This document shows, one piece after another, positions 8,177 through 14,434 of a stretch of DNA of 20,317 bases. Both the position numbers and the translations under genes were made by a program. Location: NCBI GenBank assembly GCA_964517215.1, contig CAZFBR010000035.1:1-20317 (forward strand), given 5' to 3'. The notes beneath the pieces were generated by a model. That model was given only the letters and a program-made list of their open reading frames with translations, ran no database searches and was not told the DNA's origin. This DNA is from CAZFBR01 sp035353495 [NCBI: uncultured bacterium] (GTDB lineage: Bacteria; DAOPZR01). Positions within the stretch are counted from its first letter, which is position 1, and each line of letters begins with the position of its first letter.

Positions 8177-9400
8177 GTGCTGGCAGTAACGGTTGCGCCC
8201 GGGTCCCCGGCGGCCCGGGCCGGCCTGCGCGGCCGCCTGCTGCTGGCAAAACTGGACGGACAACCGGTGGTCGATGCCCTCGACTGCCGGTTTTTTTCTG
8301 CCGGCGAGCGGGTGGTGGCGACGCTGGCGGACGGTCGGCGGATTGCGCTGGTCAAGGCATATGATGAAGACCCGGGTCTGGTGCCGCCGCCGCTGGTGCC
8401 GCGGACCTGCGGCAACCGCTGCGTGTTCTGTTTCATGGGCCAGCAGCCGCGCGGGGTGCGGGCGGCGTTGCGCCTGCGCGACGAGGATTTTCGCCTGTCG
8501 TTCCTGCTCGGCAACTACATCACGTTGACGAATCTGCGTCCGGAGGACTGGCGGCGCATCCGCCGCCTGCGCCTCTCGCCGCTCTATGTTTCCGTGCATG
8601 CCACGGACGAAACGGTGCGGCGCCTGCTGCTGGGCAATCCGCGGGCGCCGGCAATCCTGCCGCAACTGCGGCGGCTGGCGCGGTATGGCTGCGCCCTGCA
8701 TGTCCAGATCGTGGTCTGCCCCGGGCTCAACGACGGGAAGGTGCTGGCGCGGACGGTGGCGGACCTTGCCCGCCTGCGGCCGGCGGTGGCGTCGGTGGCG
8801 CTGGTGCCGGTCGGCCTGACGGCGCATCGGGCCGGGTGCTATCCGCTGCGCGGCCTGACCCGCGACGAAGCGCGCGCGCTGCTGGTGCTGGCCGACCGGT
8901 ACGACGCGCGGCTGCGGCCGCGGGCGGGAACCGGTTGGCTCTATCCGGCGGATGAAGTATACTTTCTCGCCGGGCGGCCGTTCCCGCACCGGCGCTGGTA
9001 CGACGACTTTCCGCAGCTGGAAAACGGGGTCGGCATGATGCGCCGCCTGCTTGACCGGCTGCCGCGCCTGCAGCTGGCCGGGCGGCGGCCGTATACCGTG
9101 CTGACGGGGGTACTGGTGGCGCCGCGGCTGGCGCGCTGGGCGCGGCGGGAGCGGGTGACGGTGGTGCCGGTGGCCAATACCCATTTTGGCGGCGGGGTGA
9201 ATGTTGCCGGCCTGCTGGCCGGGGTCGACCTGGTGCGGGCGCTGCGCGGGGTGCGCCGCGGCACGGTCTTTGTGCCGGCGTCGGCGGTGAATGCCGACGG
9301 GCTGCTGCTGGACAACATGCCGCTGGCTGCACTGCGGCGGCAAACGCGGGCGGCGATTCGCCTGCTGAATGACGAGGGTGCGGTCGTCAGCGGCAGCTGA
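8177..9400 (+). CDS. DUF512-family radical SAM protein with N-terminal PDZ-like domain
   Basis: From GTG 8177 the product is 407 residues and begins with a PDZ-like segment (VTVAPGSPAARAGLRGR, then KLDGQPVVDALDCRF). It then has a radical SAM-type CX3CX2C motif at C78, C82 and C85 (CGNRCVFCF). That is followed by the hallmark of the DUF512/NifB-MoaA-like Fe-S oxidoreductase family, in which an RLRDEDFRLSFLLGNYITLT-like sequence follows the cysteines. The C-terminal half fits the DUF512 domain, with AVNADGLLLDNMPL near the end. Members are cytoplasmic and their reaction is not established. The start is uncertain: no good Shine-Dalgarno is visible, the frame stays open upstream to a TTG at 8072, and the PDZ alignment favours 8177. 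The gene lies directly upstream of der, an arrangement I recall from Firmicutes, which suggests a conserved association. Confidence 0.85.
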   Translation: MLAVTVAPGSPAARAGLRGRLLLAKLDGQPVVDALDCRFFSAGERVVATLADGRRIALVKAYDEDPGLVPPPLVPRTCGNRCVFCFMGQQPRGVRAALRLRDEDFRLSFLLGNYITLTNLRPEDWRRIRRLRLSPLYVSVHATDETVRRLLLGNPRAPAILPQLRRLARYGCALHVQIVVCPGLNDGKVLARTVADLARLRPAVASVALVPVGLTAHRAGCYPLRGLTRDEARALLVLADRYDARLRPRAGTGWLYPADEVYFLAGRPFPHRRWYDDFPQLENGVGMMRRLLDRLPRLQLAGRRPYTVLTGVLVAPRLARWARRERVTVVPVANTHFGGGVNVAGLLAGVDLVRALRGVRRGTVFVPASAVNADGLLLDNMPLAALRRQTRAAIRLLNDEGAVVSGS

Positions 9401-9428
9401 GCACAGCGGGCGGCACGTGCAGGAAAGA

Positions 9429-9450
9429 GCCGGCGGCAGTTGCCGTCGGC
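9429..9450 (+). other. Hairpin upstream of der
   Basis: A 9-bp stem with one G·U pair (GCCGGCGGC at 9429-9437, GCCGTCGGC at 9442-9450) closes an AGTT loop. It ends 6 bases before the der Shine-Dalgarno and has no T-tract after it, so it is not an obvious terminator. It could affect der translation or mRNA processing within the operon; this is inference. Confidence 0.4.
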
Positions 9451-9456
9451 AACGAC

Positions 9457-9461
9457 GGGAG
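9457..9461 (+). promoter_or_regulatory. Ribosome binding site of der
   Basis: GGGAG lies five bases before ATG 9467. It selects that ATG rather than the in-frame TTG at 9440, and the protein then starts directly at the first G domain, as is usual for Der. Confidence 0.75.
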
Positions 9462-9466
9462 AAACT

Positions 9467-10780
9467 ATGCGACGCGTGGCGATTATCGGCCGGCCGAATG
9501 TCGGCAAATCAACACTGTTCAACCGCCTGATCGGCGAGCGGCGGGCAATTGTTGCGCCGGTGGCGGGCGTGACGCGCGACCGCATCTACGGCACGGTGCA
9601 GTGGCGTGACCGCGAATTCATGGCCATCGACACCAGCGGCCTCGATTTCCGCGCCACCGATTCGATGTCGGCACTGATGCGCCGGCAGGTCGAACTGGCG
9701 GCGCACGAGTCCGATGCGGTGATCTGGGTGGTGGACGGCCGGGCCGGGCTGCTGCCCGACGACGAGGAAGTGGCGGTCTTTCTGCAGCGTGCGCGCAAAC
9801 CGTTCGTGGTCGCGGTCAACAAGGCCGACGGTTTGCCGGACGGCTCGGAAGTTGAGTTCTATTCGCTGGGGGTCGATTGCCTCTATCTGGTCTCCGCGGC
9901 GCACGGCACGGGAACGGGCGAGCTGCTTGATGCGGTGTATGCGCTGCTGCCGCCCGAGCCGCAGGAACCGCCGTATGCCGGGGTCAAGGTGGCGGTGGTC
10001 GGGCGGCCCAATGTGGGCAAGTCATCGCTGGTCAATGCCATTGTCGGCGACGAGCGCTGCCTGGTCAGCCCCGAGGCGGGCACGACCCGCGACAATGTGG
10101 ACACGGATATTGTCTGGCAGGGCCAGCCGTTGCGCCTGATCGATACGGCGGGCCTGCGCCGGGCGGGCAGCGCCCGGGATGATGTCGAGTATTACAGCAA
10201 GTTGCGCGCGGAAAATGCGATCGAGCGCTGCGATGTGGCGGTGCTGGTGCTCGAAGCGACGCAGCCACTGGCGGACCAGGACGCCCATATCGGCGGCATG
10301 ATTTTTGACCGCGGCTGCGGCTGTATCATCGCAGTCAACAAGTGGGATGCATTGGTGGAACGCAGCACGGACGCGGCGAAGGAACTGCAGCGGGCCATCG
10401 CCCGCGATCTGCAGTTTCTCGGGCATGCCCCGGTGGTGCTGCTCTCGGCGAAAAAAAAGCACCATACCGCACAGATACCCGAACTGGCGCAGCAGGTCCA
10501 TGCGGCAGGCCAGGTGCGGGTGCCGACCGCGGCGCTGAACCGGCTGTTGTTTGAGGTGAAAAGCGCATTTCCGCCGCAATCGCGGGCGGGCCGGCGCGCC
10601 TCGCTGCGTTTCCTGACGCAGATCGGCATCGCCCCGCCGCTCTTTGCCCTGCAGGTCAATGACCCCCGGCTGGTGCATTTTTCCTACAAGCGCTATCTGA
10701 CCAACCGCCTGCGCGAGCAGTATGCGTTCACCGGCTGGCCAATCCGGCTGGTGGTGCGGGCACGGGATCACGAGGCGTGA
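9467..10780 (+). CDS. der: Ribosome-assembly GTPase Der (EngA)
   Basis: The 437-residue product has the diagnostic tandem GTPase layout. G domain 1 has GRPNVGKST (residues 8-16), DTSGL (55-59) and NKAD (118-121). G domain 2 has GRPNVGKSS (179-187), DTAGL (226-230) and NKWD (291-294). A C-terminal KH-like domain covers about residues 350-437. Der binds the 50S precursor and is needed for large-subunit maturation in the cytoplasm. Length and motif order are normal; the only variation seen is Ser in the first G3 motif, where Gly or Ala is more usual. It follows DUF512 after a 66-base gap containing a hairpin, and its TGA overlaps the next start as GTGA. Identification is secure. Confidence 0.97.
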   Translation: MRRVAIIGRPNVGKSTLFNRLIGERRAIVAPVAGVTRDRIYGTVQWRDREFMAIDTSGLDFRATDSMSALMRRQVELAAHESDAVIWVVDGRAGLLPDDEEVAVFLQRARKPFVVAVNKADGLPDGSEVEFYSLGVDCLYLVSAAHGTGTGELLDAVYALLPPEPQEPPYAGVKVAVVGRPNVGKSSLVNAIVGDERCLVSPEAGTTRDNVDTDIVWQGQPLRLIDTAGLRRAGSARDDVEYYSKLRAENAIERCDVAVLVLEATQPLADQDAHIGGMIFDRGCGCIIAVNKWDALVERSTDAAKELQRAIARDLQFLGHAPVVLLSAKKKHHTAQIPELAQQVHAAGQVRVPTAALNRLLFEVKSAFPPQSRAGRRASLRFLTQIGIAPPLFALQVNDPRLVHFSYKRYLTNRLREQYAFTGWPIRLVVRARDHEA

Positions 10781-10863
10781 GCCGGCGCCTGCCGTGGCTG
10801 TGCCTGCTGCTGGGCATGGCGCTGGCGGCGGGTTGCCCGCCCAGCCGGCGGAGGAGGGGATGA
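10777..10863 (+). CDS. Mini lipoprotein-like peptide (28 residues)
   Basis: The GTG at 10777 overlaps the der stop (GTGA, 10777-10780). The frame encodes two Arg, a hydrophobic core and a lipobox, LCLLLGMALAAGC, with Cys at residue 20. Only PPSRRRRG follows before the TGA at 10861-10863. The stop overlaps the adjacent ATG of the MEMO-AMMECR1 gene (TGATG), and the downstream ribosome binding site lies inside this frame. A lipidated nonapeptide anchored in a membrane is one reading. The alternatives are a decayed lipoprotein gene cut off by a frameshift, or a coupling ORF that only feeds ribosomes to the next gene. No family is recognised. Confidence 0.4.
   Translation: MSRRLPWLCLLLGMALAAGCPPSRRRRG
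10850..10859 (+). promoter_or_regulatory. Ribosome binding site of the MEMO-AMMECR1 gene
   Basis: GGAGGAGGGG contains two overlapping GGAGG cores, one five bases before ATG 10860 and one five bases before ATG 10863. The two ATGs are consecutive codons in the same frame, so either may start the protein. Confidence 0.7.
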
Positions 10864-12260
10864 TGGCACGCGGAACGGTATTTGAAAACCAGCTGATGCC
10901 GCGCGGGTTTTATCCGTACGATGCCGATGCGCTGCGCGCGCTGGTGCGCGGCAATCTGGCGCTGGCCGCCCCGGTGACCGGCGGCACGGTGCATGCCATC
11001 ATTGCGCCGCATGCGGGCTACACCTACTGCGCGCCGCAGCTGGCGGCGGCGTTCAAGGTGGTGGCGGGCCGGCAGTACCGGCGGGTGGTGACGGTGGCCT
11101 TCACGCACCGCGTGGCGCTGACCGGGTTTTCGGTGCTCGATGCCGATGGCTATAAAACCCCGCTGGGAGTGTCGCCGGTCGACCGCGCGGTCACGGCGAG
11201 ACTGAATGCATTGCCGGGCGGCGGCTATCAGCGCGAACTGCATGATACGGAAAATTCGACGGCAGTTATGGTGCCGTGGATTCAGGAAACGCTGGGACTG
11301 ACCACGCCGGTGGTGGAGATTGCGCTCGGCCAGCCGACGGACACGCAGGCGGACGGATTGGCGGCAGCGCTGGCGGCACTGGCCGGCGACAGCACGCTGC
11401 TGGTGTTCAGCACGGACATGTCGCATTATCATGAAGGCGCGGTCGCGGAGAAGATGGACGGCGACGTGATCGCGCTGCTCGAGTCGGCCCGGTATGCCGA
11501 GCTTGCGGCGCAGCTGGCCACGCGACAGCTTGAATGCTGCGGCAGCGGCCCGCTCGGCATTGCCTTTCGATTGGCGTCGCAGTTGCGCTGGCCGGCGCCG
11601 CATATTCTCATGTACGGCCATTCGGGCCAGATCACCGGCGACTACGCTGAAGTGGTCGGCTACATGGCCGGGGTCTGGGCGACCGGCGCGGTGGTGCCGC
11701 CACGCGCGGAACCGATGCCGGCAGCGGCGCAGCAGGCGCTGCTGCGGCTTGCCCGCCAGACCGTGGAGACCTTCGTCCGGACCGGCGATACGCTGCGACC
11801 GCCCGGGGAACTGGCGGTGCTGACGCAGAAACTGGGCGCGTTTGTCACGCTGAAAAAGCACGGGCAGCTGCGCGGCTGCATCGGCAACATCATCGGGCAG
11901 GAGTCGCTGCCGCAGACGATCATCAATATGGCCGTCGCTGCCGCCGCGCATGACCCGCGCTTCCGGCCGGTGGGCGAACGCGAACTGGGCGACATTGCCA
12001 TCGAGATTTCCGTGCTGACCCCGCCGTCACGCTGCCGCAATCCGCAGGAGATTGTCGTCGGACGCGATGGTATCATTCTGCGGGTGGGGCGCAGTTCGGG
12101 TGTTTTCCTGCCGCAAGTCCCGGTCGAGCAGGGCTGGGACCGTGCCGAGTACCTGCGGGAGATCGGGCTGAAAGCGGGACTGGATACGGCGGCATGGCAG
12201 GATCCGCGCGCCGAGCTGTATACGTTTACCGCGCAGGTGTTCGGGGAACGTGAGGAATGA
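10863..12260 (+). CDS. MEMO-AMMECR1 fusion (AmmeMemoRadiSam proteins B and A in one chain)
   Basis: The product is 465 residues from ATG 10863 (ATG 10860 adds one Met). Residues 1-275 are a MEMO/class III extradiol-dioxygenase-like domain: APHAGYTYC with H50, a YKTPLG stretch (97-102), STDMSHYH (183-190) and CCGSGPLG (225-232). Residues about 285-465 are an AMMECR1 domain with the invariant LRGCIG (336-341). In bacteria these proteins occur together or fused and next to a radical SAM gene; their joint biochemical role is not settled to my knowledge. One metal-site residue is unusual: the family EHS motif reads ENS (E130-N131-S132), so the His corresponding to human MEMO1 H81 is Asn. The stop overlaps the next gene, a radical SAM enzyme, as ATGA (12257-12260), implying coupled expression. 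Confidence 0.9.
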   Translation: MARGTVFENQLMPRGFYPYDADALRALVRGNLALAAPVTGGTVHAIIAPHAGYTYCAPQLAAAFKVVAGRQYRRVVTVAFTHRVALTGFSVLDADGYKTPLGVSPVDRAVTARLNALPGGGYQRELHDTENSTAVMVPWIQETLGLTTPVVEIALGQPTDTQADGLAAALAALAGDSTLLVFSTDMSHYHEGAVAEKMDGDVIALLESARYAELAAQLATRQLECCGSGPLGIAFRLASQLRWPAPHILMYGHSGQITGDYAEVVGYMAGVWATGAVVPPRAEPMPAAAQQALLRLARQTVETFVRTGDTLRPPGELAVLTQKLGAFVTLKKHGQLRGCIGNIIGQESLPQTIINMAVAAAAHDPRFRPVGERELGDIAIEISVLTPPSRCRNPQEIVVGRDGIILRVGRSSGVFLPQVPVEQGWDRAEYLREIGLKAGLDTAAWQDPRAELYTFTAQVFGEREE

Positions 12261-13318
12261 ACGAGGTCAGGCAGTTCAGTGCCAATAAAATCCTGAACCA
12301 CCCCGAGCGCATTGCGGAATGGTTGCGCACCGGCACGACGATGCCGATCACCTATGAGTTTGACCTGACCAACCGCTGCAACAATGACTGTCCGTATTGC
12401 TTCGGTTTCAGCGACCGGCACCGGCATCAGGAAAGTGTTGATGGCGTGTTCATTGACCGGGTGCTGCGGCAGATCACGGCGGCCGGCGGCAAGGCGGTTA
12501 CCTTCACCGGCGGCGGCGAGCCACTGCTCCACCCCGAGGCGCTGCGGGCGGTGTCGTTGGCGAAGCAGCTGGGACTGGATGTCGGGTTCATCACCAATGG
12601 CCTGGCGCTGACCCCGGCGGCGGCACGGGCGCTGGTGCGGCATTGCACCTGGGTGCGGATCAGCATTGATGCTGCGACCAGGACGACGTACCGCCGGATG
12701 CACGGGGTTGACGGCTTCGACCGGGTGCTGGGTAACGTGCGCGAACTGGTGCGGCAGAAACGCCAGCGGCGCAGCCGGACCACCCTCGGCGTGGCGTTCC
12801 TCACCTGCCGCGAAACGCGGCGTGAAATCGTGCCCTTTGCGCGGCTGGGTTGCGCACTGGGGGTCGATTATGTGCAGTATCGTCCGCTGCTCACGCCGTC
12901 GGAAGACAAATATGTCGACCAGCATGCGGACTATGCCACCGATATCATCCGGCGGATCAGCCGCGCGCGCAAATGTGCAACGCGGCGCTGCGCCATCCTC
13001 TGGTCAAAGCACAAATACGATCTGGTGGCGGCTGGCGGGCAGTTGCGCACCTACGGGGAATGCCACGGCCATCATTTCGCCGCGGTCATCGCCGCCGACC
13101 GGAAGATGTACCTCTGCTGCCATCTGCGCGGCCGGCAGCAGTACTGTCTCGGCGATTTAAGCCGGCAGTCGCTGCGGCAGATCTGGTCATCCCCCCGCCG
13201 GCGGCGCGTTTACCGGCATATCGATTTTCGCGATTGCCCGTTTCTCTGCCGTTGCGACTCGTTCAACACCATCCTCTGGGGCATCGCCCAGCCGAAGCCG
13301 CATATCAATTTCCTGTAA
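12257..13318 (+). CDS. Radical SAM enzyme with SPASM-type C-terminal cysteine cluster
   Basis: The 353-residue product has the radical SAM motif CNNDCPYC (C41, C45, C48) after the typical EFDLTNR strand. It then has FTGGGEPLLHPE (the SAM-binding GGE) and an ISIDAA strand. C-terminal cysteines C269, C287, C288, C297, C327, C331 and C333, together with the LGDL...IW pattern, mark a SPASM or twitch domain binding auxiliary Fe-S clusters. SPASM proteins modify peptides and proteins but also small molecules and glycans, so the substrate is open. It is not the PflA-like radical SAM protein usually found with MEMO and AMMECR1. It overlaps MEMO-AMMECR1 by 4 bases and the following glycosyltransferase by one base (TAATG), so the three are probably made together. 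Confidence 0.88.
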   Translation: MNEVRQFSANKILNHPERIAEWLRTGTTMPITYEFDLTNRCNNDCPYCFGFSDRHRHQESVDGVFIDRVLRQITAAGGKAVTFTGGGEPLLHPEALRAVSLAKQLGLDVGFITNGLALTPAAARALVRHCTWVRISIDAATRTTYRRMHGVDGFDRVLGNVRELVRQKRQRRSRTTLGVAFLTCRETRREIVPFARLGCALGVDYVQYRPLLTPSEDKYVDQHADYATDIIRRISRARKCATRRCAILWSKHKYDLVAAGGQLRTYGECHGHHFAAVIAADRKMYLCCHLRGRQQYCLGDLSRQSLRQIWSSPRRRRVYRHIDFRDCPFLCRCDSFNTILWGIAQPKPHINFL

Positions 13319-14433
13319 TGCGACCGGTAACGTTCGTCGGCCTGACCGACTATCACAAACCGTACACCCGGGTGCGCTGCTACCATTTTGCCCGGGCGCT
13401 GGCGGCAGAACTGCCGACGCGGGTGTTCTCATTTCAGGAACATCTGACCGCCATTCATGACGGCGTGCAGATGCTGGAACTGCCGGTGCGCGAGCGGCTG
13501 CGCTTGAATATGGCGGCATTTCAGGCCAATCTGCGCCACCGGCAGGGGCTGTTTTATCTGCAGAAAGTGCATTACCATGCCGCGTTCGTGCGGTGGTATC
13601 GGCAATGCTTCGCCACGCCGTATATCCTGGATTATGACGATTATGATTTTGACCGGTCCCCACTGTTTACGCCGGGATTGAACCGCCTGTTGCTGGGTGC
13701 TGCCGAGCCGGCTGACGTGACCATGCTGCTGGCACGGCAGGCACGCTGCGTGGTGGTGTCCAGTCACGGGTTGGCGCGGCATTTTTCCGCTGTGGCGGAA
13801 ACGCATCTTATTCCCACGGGGGTTGATACGGCAGTGTTTGTCCCGGCAGCAGCGGATGTCCGCGATACCGTGACGTTTGTCTGGTGCGGGATGATCTGGG
13901 GCAAAGTGATCTTTGACAATGTCTGCTGGCTGGCAGAGTGCTTTCGCGCCATCCTGCCTGAATTTCCCGCCGCGCGCCTGCTGCTGGTCGGTGACGGCGG
14001 CTGGTACGATCGGGTGCGGGAACGGTATGCCGGAACGCCGGAAATCGTCTGCCGCGGCTATATCGATCCGGCGCGGATGCCGGCGCTTATTGCCGGCGCG
14101 GATGTGGGGCTGTTGCCGCTGCTGCCGGATGATGCCAATCGTGCCTGGTTTGCCGGCAAGAGCCCGACCAAATTATTCGAGTACATGGCCTGTGGCCTGC
14201 CGACTGTGGCGTCGCGATTCGGCGAAGCGGAACGGGTGATCAGCGACGGACATGACGGCTTCCTGTGCCGCGATGCCCGGGAATTCACGCAGGCCCTGCG
14301 CCGGTTGGCGGGGGATGCGGGCCTGCGCCGCCGGCTGGGGGCAGCGGCGCGACGGACTGTGGAATCCGGGTATTCGCTGGCGGCACTGATGCCGAAGCTG
14401 GCCGGCATCATTCGCCGGCAGGGAGCGGTCTGA
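13318..14433 (+). CDS. GT4-type glycosyltransferase
   Basis: The product is 371 residues from ATG 13318, which shares its A with the preceding TAA (TAATG). It has the two-Rossmann GT-B plan. The acceptor half holds RVRCYHFARALA (18-29) and an acidic DYDDYDFD (105-112). A hinge IPTGVDTAVF (about 164-173) follows. The nucleotide-sugar half has LLLVGDGG and the conserved GKSPTKLFEYMACGLPTVAS block (280-299), the GT4 site for donor binding, with E288 and the following G-L-P. Donor and acceptor cannot be read from the sequence. It is cytoplasmic or membrane-associated, with no signal peptide. No Shine-Dalgarno is visible, so translation probably depends on reinitiation from the upstream gene. Its place between radical SAM genes suggests glycosylation of the product they modify. 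Confidence 0.88.
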   Translation: MRPVTFVGLTDYHKPYTRVRCYHFARALAAELPTRVFSFQEHLTAIHDGVQMLELPVRERLRLNMAAFQANLRHRQGLFYLQKVHYHAAFVRWYRQCFATPYILDYDDYDFDRSPLFTPGLNRLLLGAAEPADVTMLLARQARCVVVSSHGLARHFSAVAETHLIPTGVDTAVFVPAAADVRDTVTFVWCGMIWGKVIFDNVCWLAECFRAILPEFPAARLLLVGDGGWYDRVRERYAGTPEIVCRGYIDPARMPALIAGADVGLLPLLPDDANRAWFAGKSPTKLFEYMACGLPTVASRFGEAERVISDGHDGFLCRDAREFTQALRRLAGDAGLRRRLGAAARRTVESGYSLAALMPKLAGIIRRQGAV

Positions 14434-14434
14434 C

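Noticed and set aside
8021-9343. 440-codon open frame on the minus strand
   Set aside because: It is antisense to the DUF512 gene and made of Arg/Gln/Pro/His-rich filler; the plus strand carries a clear family match.
11660-12925. 421-codon open frame on the minus strand
   Set aside because: It is antisense to the AMMECR1 domain and the SPASM radical SAM gene, both of which have clear motifs; no domain is seen in the antisense frame.
12850-13317. 5' extension of the GT4 glycosyltransferase frame
   Set aside because: The frame is open upstream to 12850 but only inside the SPASM radical SAM gene; the GT fold begins at ATG 13318, which overlaps the upstream stop as TAATG.
12257-13318. Possible canonical AmmeMemoRadiSam radical SAM enzyme
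   Set aside because: It lacks the expected PflA-like features and instead has a SPASM-type cysteine cluster, so it was named as a SPASM radical SAM protein.
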